Of a stretch of 13,557 bases of DNA, positions 1-6,918 are shown in pieces. The number at the start of each line of letters is the position of its first letter. The first letter of the stretch is position 1. Source of the stretch: Chloroflexota bacterium. Its GTDB lineage: Bacteria > Chloroflexota > Dehalococcoidia > GIF9 > UBA5629. Location: positions 1-13,557 of the forward strand of contig JAPLHJ010000011.1 in NCBI GenBank assembly GCA_026389675.1. Direction: 5' to 3'. Both the position numbers and the translations under genes were made by a program. The notes below the pieces were generated by a model that ran no database searches, had not been told where the DNA came from, and saw nothing but the letters and a program-made list of their open reading frames with translations.

Positions 1-1
1 A

Positions 2-634
2 CAGGAGTTGATATATTACCTGAATCAACTGAAGCTGTCACACAGTATCCCCAACATCCCTGTTTATGTAGATAGCCCTCTGGCTATTGATGCTACCGAC
101 ATCTTTCGCGTTCACCCCGAGTGCTACGATTCTGAAACTGCCGAATTCCTCAGGACTCAAAAGGATCCTTTCGGCTTCCGTGGATTGCATTATGTAGCCT
201 CGGCGGAGGAATCCAAGAAGCTGACCTATATAGAAACACCGGCCATGATAATCGCCGGTTCAGGTATGGCCGAAGCCGGCCGCATCCAGCACCATCTTAA
301 GAACAATATCAGCGATTCACGCAATACCGTCCTGATCGTCGGCTGGCAGGCCGAAAACACGCTCGGCCGCAAGATAGCCGAAAAATGGCCCGAAGTATCG
401 ATTTTCGGGGAGCAGTACAAGCTGCGCTGCCGCGTGGAGATATTTAACGAATTCAGCGCCCATGCCGACCGCAACGATCTGCTGAAATGGGCCAGCGCCG
501 CTAAGGACAGGTGGCAAAAGGTATTCGTTGTGCACGGAGAGGAATCTGCCGCGCTTTCGCTGGCAGAAGCCTTTACAGAAACAGGCTTGAAGCAGGTAAC
601 AGTGCCAGAATACGGCCAGAGCTTTACACTGTAA
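2..634 (+). CDS. Beta-CASP metallo-beta-lactamase fold RNA-processing exonuclease-like protein (3' part)
   Basis: This is the C-terminal part of a beta-CASP metallo-beta-lactamase, a family of RNA nucleases (RNase J/CPSF73/YSH1-like, often annotated 'MBL fold metallo-hydrolase, RNA specificity domain'). The reading frame is open to the left edge (QEL precedes the first in-window start-like codon at 8), so the gene begins upstream and the catalytic HxHxDH region is missing here. Visible motifs are the beta-CASP strand YVDSPLA, the IIAGSGMAEAGR segment followed by IQHHL (beta-CASP motif B His), the RMMBL motif FSAHAD (motif C His) and a C-terminal HGEE. About 210 residues remain of a family that is usually around 450-470. 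The next gene starts 31 bases downstream on the same strand, so co-transcription is possible, but RNA processing has no obvious link to the genes that follow. Family is clear; the substrate is unknown. Confidence 0.9.
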   Translation, partial: QELIYYLNQLKLSHSIPNIPVYVDSPLAIDATDIFRVHPECYDSETAEFLRTQKDPFGFRGLHYVASAEESKKLTYIETPAMIIAGSGMAEAGRIQHHLKNNISDSRNTVLIVGWQAENTLGRKIAEKWPEVSIFGEQYKLRCRVEIFNEFSAHADRNDLLKWASAAKDRWQKVFVVHGEESAALSLAEAFTETGLKQVTVPEYGQSFTL

Positions 635-665
635 CAGATCTATAGACCCGGGTAATAATATACTG

Positions 666-1634
666 ATGGCCGAGTTTGCACTTAACCAATTTAAAGATAT
701 ACGTCAACCCTGGGATGACCTGTGCCAGGCATCGCTATCCAGGCTATTGTTTTCTTCGCCCTCCTGGAGCGAGGTATGGTGGCGGCATTTCGGCAAGGAT
801 AGCGAATTATACCTTGGCACGGTAACCGAGCAGAGCAAGATCATAGGTATAGCGCCCCTGCGCGTCAAAGACGGCATTTTATATTTCATCGGTAGCGATA
901 ATGTCTGTGACTTCCTTGATTTTATCATCGAACCCGGCAAAGAAGACGTCTTTTTTCACACCTTGCGGCAACACCTGGAACAAACGAATTGCAAGATCCT
1001 GGACCTCTCACCTTTACTGCCGGATTCAACCGCCCACCGGTGGCTTTCAGCGGTGATACAAGCTGGCAACACGGGAGCCAGTTGCTCAGAAAATGATGTG
1101 ACAGTGGCGCTGGACCTTCCTCCGGACCTGCCGTCATATCATTCGCTATTGAACAGCAAACAGCGTCACGAGATACTCAGAAAAGAACGGCGGCTATTGG
1201 AGGAGGGTGACATATCTTACGAGGTGAAGCAAGAAGCGTCTCCGGAAGATATTGAGATTTTCCTGGATTTCTTCCGTGAGAGCAGGGAGGATAAAAACAG
1301 ATTCCTCACCGCCGAGATGGAGCAATTCTTCAGGGATATAATGGAGAGCGCCACCCTTGACCATACCCTGCGCCTCGGCATACTGAAGCTCAACCAGATC
1401 GATATTGCCGCAACTCTCTGCTTCGATCACCGTGACGAGATCTACCTGTATAACAGCGGGTACAACCCGTCTTACCGCTCTCTCAGCGCAGGCTTGTTAT
1501 CCAAATACTACAGTGTCAAAGACAGCATAGAGAACAAGAAAAGGAAATACGATTTCCTCAGGGGGTCGGAAAGCTATAAATATCACCTCGGCGGTTCAGA
1601 GACACAGTTATTTAGATGTATAATAAATATTTAA
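666..1634 (+). CDS. GNAT_6/BioF2-like (FemAB-like, CelD family) acyltransferase
   Basis: A 322-residue soluble protein of the BioF2-like/GNAT_6 family, whose members resemble a double GNAT fold like FemAB and transfer acyl or aminoacyl groups to sugars or envelope molecules. The N-terminal half (about 20-150) has the SPSWSEVWWRHFG segment typical of the family. The C-terminal half holds SKQRHEILRKERRL (about 164-177), the substrate-handling strands around LYNSGYNPSYRSLSAGLL (about 261-278) and the signature DFLRGSESYKYHLGG (296-310). No signal peptide or membrane span is seen. The start ATG lacks a strong Shine-Dalgarno sequence. It sits 22 bases before a GT4 glycosyltransferase and one gene before a PIG-L deacetylase, which suggests it acylates the amine exposed by the deacetylase; this is inference. 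The exact acyl donor (acyl-CoA or aminoacyl-tRNA) cannot be told from sequence. Confidence 0.85.
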   Translation: MAEFALNQFKDIRQPWDDLCQASLSRLLFSSPSWSEVWWRHFGKDSELYLGTVTEQSKIIGIAPLRVKDGILYFIGSDNVCDFLDFIIEPGKEDVFFHTLRQHLEQTNCKILDLSPLLPDSTAHRWLSAVIQAGNTGASCSENDVTVALDLPPDLPSYHSLLNSKQRHEILRKERRLLEEGDISYEVKQEASPEDIEIFLDFFRESREDKNRFLTAEMEQFFRDIMESATLDHTLRLGILKLNQIDIAATLCFDHRDEIYLYNSGYNPSYRSLSAGLLSKYYSVKDSIENKKRKYDFLRGSESYKYHLGGSETQLFRCIINI

Positions 1635-1656
1635 TACTGCTGCCGGTGAATAATTA

Positions 1657-2886
1657 ATGGAACAACCCTTACATATAGCTATACTCAGCCTGCATAGCTG
1701 TCCATACATTGTGCCCGGAGGGCGCTACACGGGCGGCATGAATATATATATCCGCAACCTGGCCAGGGACTTGAGCAACCGGGGACACAGCATCGATATC
1801 TACACCTGCTCTCAGGCAAATTGTTCACAATGCGGCAAGGGCGATCTGGGCAATAACATCAGGTTAATGCACGTTGACAATATCGATTATAACCTAATTA
1901 CAGAGACTACTTTAGAAAATAATATTGAGCGGATCACCAGATCGATACTGACTGGCGCACCGCGCTATGACCTGATATACAGCCATTACTGGTTCTCCGG
2001 GCTGGTGGGCAGCAGGCTGAAAAGCGCATGGCAGGTGCCACATTTCACCATGTTCCATACACTGGGCCTGCTTAAGAACCGGGCGGGGTTAGGGGAACTG
2101 GAGCCGGCCTACAGGATTGCCGGCGAAATGGCGGTGGCGCAGTCGGCCGACCACATCATAGCATCCACAGCAGGCGAAAAGAAGGAACTGGCCATCCGAT
2201 ATAAGGTAAATGCAAGTAAGATTTCAATTATACCCTGCGGCATCAATAACGAGCTATTCAGGCCTGTGGATAAACAATACGCCAGGGATACAACCGGACT
2301 CGGCACTAAGAAGACCATTCTCTTTGTCGGCCGGCATGACCCGCTGAAAGGCCTGGATAACCTCCTGGAGGCCACATCTTTGCTGAACCACCGCGACGAT
2401 TTCCAGCTGGTGGTCATAGGCGACAACAGCCTATATCTCGACCCAATTCAAACAGGCCGGGATCCCCAAACGCCTGGCCAGATAGGCAGCAAAGTTATGT
2501 TTATAGGTTCAGTGCCGCATGAGGAAATGTACCTGTACTACAATACCGCGGATTTCTGCATAATACCGTCATATTACGCGAGCTTCAATCTGGTAGCCAT
2601 AGAATCAATAGCCTGCGGCACACCCATCCTGGCTCCCGCAGTGGGTGAGATTCCCAGCCTGGCCGGCATGTGCGATTTATGCCGCACAATGGAGGATAAT
2701 TCACCCGCCAATCTTGCCCGTCATATGGACGCCATGCTTGATTCCACCGGCCAAAATACGGGCGGCTATACCGGCAACATGGTCCTGAAATATAGCTGGC
2801 AGTCGATAACAGACAGGCTGGAACGGGAATTTTATAAGGCTACAGCGCTTCAATATTGTCATAAAGAAGCGGTACTTCACCGCTGA
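1657..2886 (+). CDS. GT4-family glycosyltransferase, MshA/sucrose-synthase-like
   Basis: A 409-residue retaining glycosyltransferase of GT-B fold, family GT4. The N-terminal Rossmann domain shows the acceptor loop VPGGRYTGGMNIYIRNLA (19-36), RGHSIDIYT, and the MshA-type stretch SHYWFSGLVG (109-118) with FHTLGLLKN (133-141). The C-terminal donor domain shows IIPCGIN (191-197), the phosphate-contacting LFVGRHDPLKGLDNLLEA (222-239) and ACGTPILAP. These features place it near MshA/BshA and sucrose-phosphate synthase-like enzymes, which move a hexose or GlcNAc from a nucleotide sugar to a small polyol, malate or lipid. One oddity is that the EX7E motif reads ASFNLVAIE (308-316), so the first Glu is Ala and the usual FG is FN. 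It lies between an acyltransferase and a PIG-L deacetylase with gaps of 22 and 32 bases, so the three are probably one operon. Ribosome site is weak. Donor and acceptor are unproven. Confidence 0.88.
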   Translation: MEQPLHIAILSLHSCPYIVPGGRYTGGMNIYIRNLARDLSNRGHSIDIYTCSQANCSQCGKGDLGNNIRLMHVDNIDYNLITETTLENNIERITRSILTGAPRYDLIYSHYWFSGLVGSRLKSAWQVPHFTMFHTLGLLKNRAGLGELEPAYRIAGEMAVAQSADHIIASTAGEKKELAIRYKVNASKISIIPCGINNELFRPVDKQYARDTTGLGTKKTILFVGRHDPLKGLDNLLEATSLLNHRDDFQLVVIGDNSLYLDPIQTGRDPQTPGQIGSKVMFIGSVPHEEMYLYYNTADFCIIPSYYASFNLVAIESIACGTPILAPAVGEIPSLAGMCDLCRTMEDNSPANLARHMDAMLDSTGQNTGGYTGNMVLKYSWQSITDRLEREFYKATALQYCHKEAVLHR

Positions 2887-2918
2887 GAACTCCAAATAAA
2901 TCAATACGGACTGGTGTT

Positions 2919-3608
2919 ATGCAAGAATACGATGCAATGATAATAGCCCCGCACCCTGACGACCCTGAATTCGGTATCGGCGGCACGGTAGCCGGGTGGA
3001 TACGAGAAGGCCGCAGGGTTATCTACATTATCCTTACCAACGGCAATAAGGGCTCAGACGATCCCGAGATCACCCCCGAACAACTGACCGAGATACGTAT
3101 AAATGAGCAAAAGCAGGCGGCGCTCACACTTGGCGTCAACGAGGTTGTTTTCCTGGGACACGATGATCAGTCGCTGGAAGACACGCCGGACTTCCGTAAA
3201 GAAGTAGTTAAGGTTATCAGGACATACAGGCCACGCACGGTTGCCGCACCCGACCCTTACCGCAAATATGTCTGGCACCGCGACCACCGCATTGCCGGAC
3301 AGGTGGTGCTTGACGCCGTTTACCCACTGGCACGCGACCGGCTGGCATACCCTGATCTTGTAGACGGCGGCTTACTGCCTCACAAGGTAAAGGAACTGTT
3401 GTTCTGGGGTGCGGAACAGCCAAACTACTTTTCCGACGTTTCACACACCTGGGATCTCAAGATAGCAGCGCTGCGCTGCCATAAAAGCCAGGTCGGCCAT
3501 TTCCCCAAAAGCTGGGAGGACGGCTTTAAGAGCATGCATGCCACGCGTGCTAAGGATAAAGGCTATGAGTTGGCTGAAGCTTTCTACCGCGTTGAATTGC
3601 CTTTCTGA
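2919..3608 (+). CDS. PIG-L/LmbE family zinc-dependent N-deacetylase
   Basis: A 229-residue member of the PIG-L/LmbE family (MshB, BshB, PIG-L), zinc enzymes that remove acetyl from GlcNAc-containing conjugates. The zinc and catalytic motif PHPDD (H12, D14, D15) near the N-terminus is complete, and the third metal ligand is in WHRDHRIAG (H120, D122, H123). A later conserved HKSQ (H188) is also present. Length is normal for the family and there is no signal peptide, so it should act in the cytoplasm. The chosen ATG places the PHPDD motif at the usual distance from the N-terminus. It follows a GT4 glycosyltransferase by 32 bases, the same enzyme pair used in mycothiol, bacillithiol and GPI-type glucosaminyl conjugates. 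Its stop codon directly abuts the stop of the convergent DUF4870 gene. The true substrate is unknown. Confidence 0.9.
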   Translation: MQEYDAMIIAPHPDDPEFGIGGTVAGWIREGRRVIYIILTNGNKGSDDPEITPEQLTEIRINEQKQAALTLGVNEVVFLGHDDQSLEDTPDFRKEVVKVIRTYRPRTVAAPDPYRKYVWHRDHRIAGQVVLDAVYPLARDRLAYPDLVDGGLLPHKVKELLFWGAEQPNYFSDVSHTWDLKIAALRCHKSQVGHFPKSWEDGFKSMHATRAKDKGYELAEAFYRVELPF

Positions 3609-3935
3609 TCAGGCAGACCATTTCTCAGCCAGGTCGCCGATCACCGGCAACTTGAATTTCTCCCCCTGGTAAGCCTTGATCATAAGGATTATCCAGAGCA
3701 CCAGAGCCAGTAGCCCGACCAAGCCTGCTATTAGCCAGCCGATTAACGGGATCACGGTTGCTACCCACATAATTATCATTAGAGCTACGAATGTAATTAT
3801 GGATTGCATAGCGTGAAATTTCACGAACTTGCTATCCTTCTCTATCAGGAAAAATATCAGGCCACTGACCCAACCCAATATATAGCAAAGTAACCCTGCT
3901 ACGTTCTCCTCAAGACCGGTCGATGATTTCGCCAT
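3609..3935 (-). CDS. DUF4870 (Tic20-like) small integral membrane protein
   Basis: A 108-residue membrane protein of the DUF4870 family, which shares distant similarity with Tic20 and has no firm biochemical role. It shows a first hydrophobic segment (about 12-31, VAGLLCYILGWVSGLIFFL), the family hallmark KFVKFHAMQS (37-45) in a polar loop, then a long hydrophobic stretch that makes two helices (about 46-64 and 65-87). The C-terminal KAYQGEKFKLPVIGDLAEKW is also typical. A strong Shine-Dalgarno (GAGGAGGT, within 3943-3950) precedes the ATG. It is transcribed toward the PIG-L gene and ends exactly where that gene ends. Likely inner-membrane; function unknown. Confidence 0.88.
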   Translation of the reverse strand: MAKSSTGLEENVAGLLCYILGWVSGLIFFLIEKDSKFVKFHAMQSIITFVALMIIMWVATVIPLIGWLIAGLVGLLALVLWIILMIKAYQGEKFKLPVIGDLAEKWSA

Positions 3936-3968
3936 TTACCTTACCTCCTCATCATTTGATGCTATCAG

Positions 3969-3996
3969 GATATCTACATCTTTACAGAACTGTCAA
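3969..3996 (-). promoter_or_regulatory. Putative promoter of the DUF4870 gene
   Basis: On the minus strand a perfect TTGACA (3991-3996) is followed by 16 bases and a poor -10 candidate, GATATC (3969-3974). It lies about 35 bases upstream of the start codon of the DUF4870 gene. The -35 is convincing and the -10 is not, so this is a tentative call. Confidence 0.35.
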
Positions 3997-4026
3997 TCTG
4001 TAACCATGCTTATAATTGTCAGTGCG

Positions 4027-4953
4027 CTATATCTTTCTCCCTTCCCTTAGAGTGAATGCCACGACCATGCCGATCAGCAGAGAACCAAATATGATGACCG
4101 CTATTGCCCAGGCCGGCGCATCCGCCGGGGCAAGGGGCTCTTTTTGCGAAGGTTTATTTGTATTTGAGGCTACATCGGCGCCACCCACACCACCCGCGCT
4201 ATTGTTGACCGGGCTGAGCGCCTGCACACCATAGGAATTGGCCCTTACCGGGAACCCGGGCTCGACCGTGAAAGGCCGGGCTTCCGACCATGGACTGATA
4301 GCCCACTGCCCGGTTACCGATCGTGTCGTGCGAACCCGCCAGTAATAGGTATGCCCGGCTTCCAGCCGCCCGGGCGGATAGGAGAAAGCCGGTGAGACTG
4401 AATCGGCAGGCTGCAATATGCCGGAATCATATACTTTTAAAGTAAAGGCCGCATCGCGTGCGATCTGTACCTGGTAGTCGCTGGAATAGCAATAATCCTC
4501 CCAGCTTAAATCCACCGAGGAATTCCTGCCGGTCACGGGGTCAACCGCCACCGTATCAGGCGCATCAGGCGCTACCTCAGCAACCTGCAGGGTTAAATAT
4601 CTCGTCCTTATACCCACATTATTGCTCACCGTTATTTTATAGGTAGTCGAATAGTCGGGCTTAACGGTTAGCTGCCCGGAGGGCGTGACATCTCCCACGT
4701 TCTGATCGATGTTTACCACTACAGCATTTTCCTCCCTCCACGTCAGTATGGCGGTCTCTCCCCGGACAATGCCGGTGGGAGATATTTGAAATGTAATTAT
4801 CTGCGGCAGCATGCCGGCCTGGTCCACTTCTCCGCTCACCGGCAGGCTGAATAAACCCAGCCACGCCAGAACAAATGATACAAAGATGACCGCCGCCATG
4901 GCATGCGCAGCTAAATCTACGCCCCTGCGTGCTTTTCCTGCTTTATCTGACAT
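4027..4953 (-). CDS. Membrane-anchored Ig-like/fibronectin type III domain protein
   Basis: A 308-residue envelope protein of unknown function. From the N-terminus: a basic leader (KAGKARRG), a hydrophobic segment (about 18-38) that is a signal anchor or signal peptide, an Ig-like domain (about 52-125) with the pattern ISPTGIVRGETAILTW ... VTPSGQLTVKP ... TYKITVSNNVG, an FN3-like domain (about 130-232) with DLSWEDY, YQVQIARDAAF and HTYYWRVRTT, a low-complexity Ser/Asn/Pro linker (about 245-280), a second membrane span (about 281-301) and a short basic tail. The two extracytoplasmic domains are therefore held between two anchors. I chose the third ATG of the frame because AGGGAG (4960-4965) sits 6 bases ahead of it and a perfect TATAAT at 4978-4983 would start transcription near 4971, after the first ATG at 4974. 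The longer form would add 7 residues. Possible adhesion or envelope role is inference. Confidence 0.8.
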   Translation of the reverse strand: MSDKAGKARRGVDLAAHAMAAVIFVSFVLAWLGLFSLPVSGEVDQAGMLPQIITFQISPTGIVRGETAILTWREENAVVVNIDQNVGDVTPSGQLTVKPDYSTTYKITVSNNVGIRTRYLTLQVAEVAPDAPDTVAVDPVTGRNSSVDLSWEDYCYSSDYQVQIARDAAFTLKVYDSGILQPADSVSPAFSYPPGRLEAGHTYYWRVRTTRSVTGQWAISPWSEARPFTVEPGFPVRANSYGVQALSPVNNSAGGVGGADVASNTNKPSQKEPLAPADAPAWAIAVIIFGSLLIGMVVAFTLREGRKI

Positions 4954-4977
4954 CATCTTCTCCCTGTTACACATCTA

Positions 4978-4983
4978 ATTATA
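4978..4983 (-). promoter_or_regulatory. -10 element for the Ig/FN3 gene
   Basis: A perfect TATAAT on the minus strand about 25 bases before the chosen ATG. No recognisable -35 is found 15-19 bases upstream, so it may depend on an activator or be fortuitous. Confidence 0.3.
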
Positions 4984-5030
4984 TACCTTATCCTGATGTG
5001 GGAAGGGGCCTTCTGGCCTGTCCGCAAAAG

Positions 5031-5170
5031 CGGGCGCAGCTAAAGCAACGCTCCCTACAGTAAAGTTCGGCACTCTGTAGGGCCGGATTTTTAAACCCGC
5101 CTGAATCGGGCGCAGCTAAAGCAACGCCCCTACGGTGAAGTTCGGCACTCTGTAGGGACGGTTTTTCATT
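5031..5170. repeat. Two tandem imperfect copies of a 76-base hairpin-forming intergenic repeat
   Basis: Copy 1 begins at 5031 and copy 2 at 5107, both with CGGGCGCAGCTAAAGCAACG and both sharing GTTCGGCACTCTGTAGGG. Within each copy an inverted repeat is present: CCCTACAG (5053-5060) with CTGTAGGG (5075-5082), and CCCTAC (5128-5133) with GTAGGG (5152-5157). Each hairpin is followed on the plus strand by a run of five T (5088-5092 region and 5162-5166 region), like an intrinsic terminator facing rightward. Differences between the copies are substitutions and a one-base indel. The element lies between the Ig/FN3 gene and the acyl-CoA synthetase gene and reaches the stop codon of the latter. It looks like a dispersed intergenic repeat family of the host genome; other copies would have to be found outside this window. 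Confidence 0.75.
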
Positions 5171-6854
5171 TCGTGAGTGTTTTCGCCAGGTAGCCATTAT
5201 ACTCGGTGAGTTTGAGCAGCACCCTGGCCGCGCGTTTACCCGATGTGTAGTCGTAGTGGTTGCCGATCAGCTTGACCTGCTCCTCGGTGAAAGTCGTCGT
5301 GATAACAGGTTTGCCGTAGCTTTCGATCCATTGCCCGCTCAGTGCGCGCATCAGGCGCCCTATCATATCATTGATTATATCCATGCGTGTCCTGCCGCTG
5401 TTGGCCAGAGAGGCTGTGCCATTGGCCAAATCGAGCAGGTTATTTACCAGGACATCGTCGATTTTTCCCGAGCGCTTGGCCGCTATGACCATAGATGCCA
5501 GATCCTCGATCTCCATCTTATCCTGGATTCCCAGCACCCAACCCAGCATGTTTATCAGGGTCTTGATGGCTGTCTCGACCTTGTAAACATTGTCCGATTT
5601 AATGTCCTCGATAATCGGGATGATGGCCTTTAGCGCTGAATCGCGCTGTGCGGATTCCTCAGGCTTCATCTGCTTCTCTTGCTCAGTGCGCTGCTGCAAG
5701 AGCAGGTTGCCGAAGAGCGAGAATCCCCCGAACCCCATAAAAATCAGGGCATCCACGGATTTTATGTCAAGCAGCCAGGCCGGCGCGATCAGGTAGGCGA
5801 TGAAATTGCGGTCGCCGGCCGGGTCGACCGGGTTGCCGCGGCTCCAGCGGGGCGGGAATATCTTATCCAGTTCCTGTATGGTTTTGTCCGGTAGTTTCAC
5901 CACGTTCAACCCGCCTTCCTCGCAGGCGTCCGCGCACAACACGCCATAGCTGCCGCCCGGAGTAATTATGGCCACGTTGCGGCCCTTAGGCAGCGGCTGC
6001 GTCAGGAACCCGATGGCAACATCAAGCATCTCCTCGGGTCCGTCCACGCGCACGGCACCCATTTTCTTAAAGGCCGCATCGTAGACCCGATCGCTGCCTG
6101 CCATAGCGCCCGAATGCGACTTAATGGCCTTGGCGGCCGCTTCCGTCTTGCCTGGCTTCAACACGATGACCGGCTTCTTCTGTGTTACCCTTGATACCAC
6201 CTCGGTAAACCTGGCGCCGTTATTCAGTCCTTCGATATAGGTCATAATGACCTTAACTTCCGGGTCTGCCCCGAAATACTCTATATAGTCCTCGATCTGC
6301 ACGTCCGCCGCGCAGCCGCAGCTCACGTAGTGCCGGAAGCCGACCCCTCGCTCATATCCCGCCACCACGACTGCCGCGCCAACGTTGCCGCCCTGCGACA
6401 CGAAGGCCAGCGGACCGTCCTTGACCAGCAGCGGCATCATGAAAGCAGCCAGCGAAGATGATGCGCTCCAGTAGCCCATACAGTTGGGGCCGATAAACCT
6501 GATATTGCCCCTTTTCGCTATCGCGTACACCTCGTCCTGGAGCTTCTTGCCCTCGGGACCGATCTCGGCAAAGCCGGCGGAGATGATGACCGCCGATTTG
6601 ACCCCTTTCTGCACACACTCTTCCATTGCGGCCGCCACCCGCTCAGACGGTATAGTAAAGACCGCCAGGTCCACAGGCCCGGATATATCCGTGACCTTTT
6701 TATATACTTTCAGGCCCTGTATCTGTTCCTCGTGGCTATTGACCGGGTAAATAGGCCCTTTGAAAGTATGTATCAGGCTGGTAATGGTAGAAAAGCCCCA
6801 CTTGTTCCGGTTGTTAGTAGCGCCAATGTGCGCCACGGATGTGGGTAACCCCAT
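5166..6854 (-). CDS. NDP-forming acyl-CoA synthetase alpha-type protein (CoA-binding, no ATP-grasp)
   Basis: A 562-residue protein related to the alpha part of ADP-forming acetate/acyl-CoA ligases (succinyl-CoA synthetase-like), which make ATP from acyl-CoA or activate acids to CoA thioesters through a phosphohistidine. Domain order: CoA-binding Rossmann domain (about 5-130; HIGATNNRNKWG at the start and FIGPNCMGYWS at 120-130), Succ_CoA_lig flavodoxin-like domain (about 145-285; FVSQGGNVGAA), the catalytic His247 in KSHSGAMAG, then the third domain (about 290-562; ITPGGSYGVL, NPVDPAGD). Between IFMGFGG (371-377) and YGKPVITTTF (513-522) lies a helical insertion of about 130 residues not found in usual members. 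There is no ATP-grasp domain and no beta-subunit gene nearby, so a separate partner is expected. The ATG is preceded by AAGG (6864-6867) and an in-frame stop. Divergent from an NMO-family gene with which it seems to share a promoter region. Confidence 0.85.
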   Translation of the reverse strand: MGLPTSVAHIGATNNRNKWGFSTITSLIHTFKGPIYPVNSHEEQIQGLKVYKKVTDISGPVDLAVFTIPSERVAAAMEECVQKGVKSAVIISAGFAEIGPEGKKLQDEVYAIAKRGNIRFIGPNCMGYWSASSSLAAFMMPLLVKDGPLAFVSQGGNVGAAVVVAGYERGVGFRHYVSCGCAADVQIEDYIEYFGADPEVKVIMTYIEGLNNGARFTEVVSRVTQKKPVIVLKPGKTEAAAKAIKSHSGAMAGSDRVYDAAFKKMGAVRVDGPEEMLDVAIGFLTQPLPKGRNVAIITPGGSYGVLCADACEEGGLNVVKLPDKTIQELDKIFPPRWSRGNPVDPAGDRNFIAYLIAPAWLLDIKSVDALIFMGFGGFSLFGNLLLQQRTEQEKQMKPEESAQRDSALKAIIPIIEDIKSDNVYKVETAIKTLINMLGWVLGIQDKMEIEDLASMVIAAKRSGKIDDVLVNNLLDLANGTASLANSGRTRMDIINDMIGRLMRALSGQWIESYGKPVITTTFTEEQVKLIGNHYDYTSGKRAARVLLKLTEYNGYLAKTLTK

Positions 6855-6865
6855 AAAAAAATGCC

Positions 6866-6894
6866 TTGAGGTTCAAAGCATCTTGCTATATAAT
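6866..6894 (+). promoter_or_regulatory. Promoter for the first NMO-family gene
   Basis: TTGAGG (6866-6871), exactly 17 bases, then a perfect TATAAT (6889-6894). Transcription would start near 6901 and leave a leader of about 100 bases before the ATG at 7001. The -10 lies inside the palindrome GCTAT-ATA-ATAGC (6885-6897), which also carries the -10 of the minus-strand promoter. Confidence 0.6.
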
Positions 6895-6918
6895 AGCATC
6901 CCAATGGGCACCGTTCAA
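6890..6918 (-). promoter_or_regulatory. Promoter for the acyl-CoA synthetase gene
   Basis: On the minus strand TTGAAC (6913-6918), a 17-base spacer and TATTAT (6890-6895) form a good sigma-70-type promoter about 30 bases ahead of the start codon. Its -10 overlaps the -10 of the opposite promoter. Confidence 0.6.

Noticed and set aside
4954..4974. Upstream ATG for the Ig/FN3 protein
   Set aside because: No Shine-Dalgarno precedes it, whereas AGGGAG is well spaced from the later ATG at 4951-4953.
5031..5170. Possible CRISPR-like array
   Set aside because: Only two diverged units with no short unique spacers between identical repeats, and no cas genes; it is a tandem intergenic repeat.
4988..5197. 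Minus-strand open frame of 69 codons with LQSAEL repeated
   Set aside because: It is a translation of the tandem intergenic repeat; the repeated peptide reflects the DNA repeat, and there is no ribosome site or promoter of its own.
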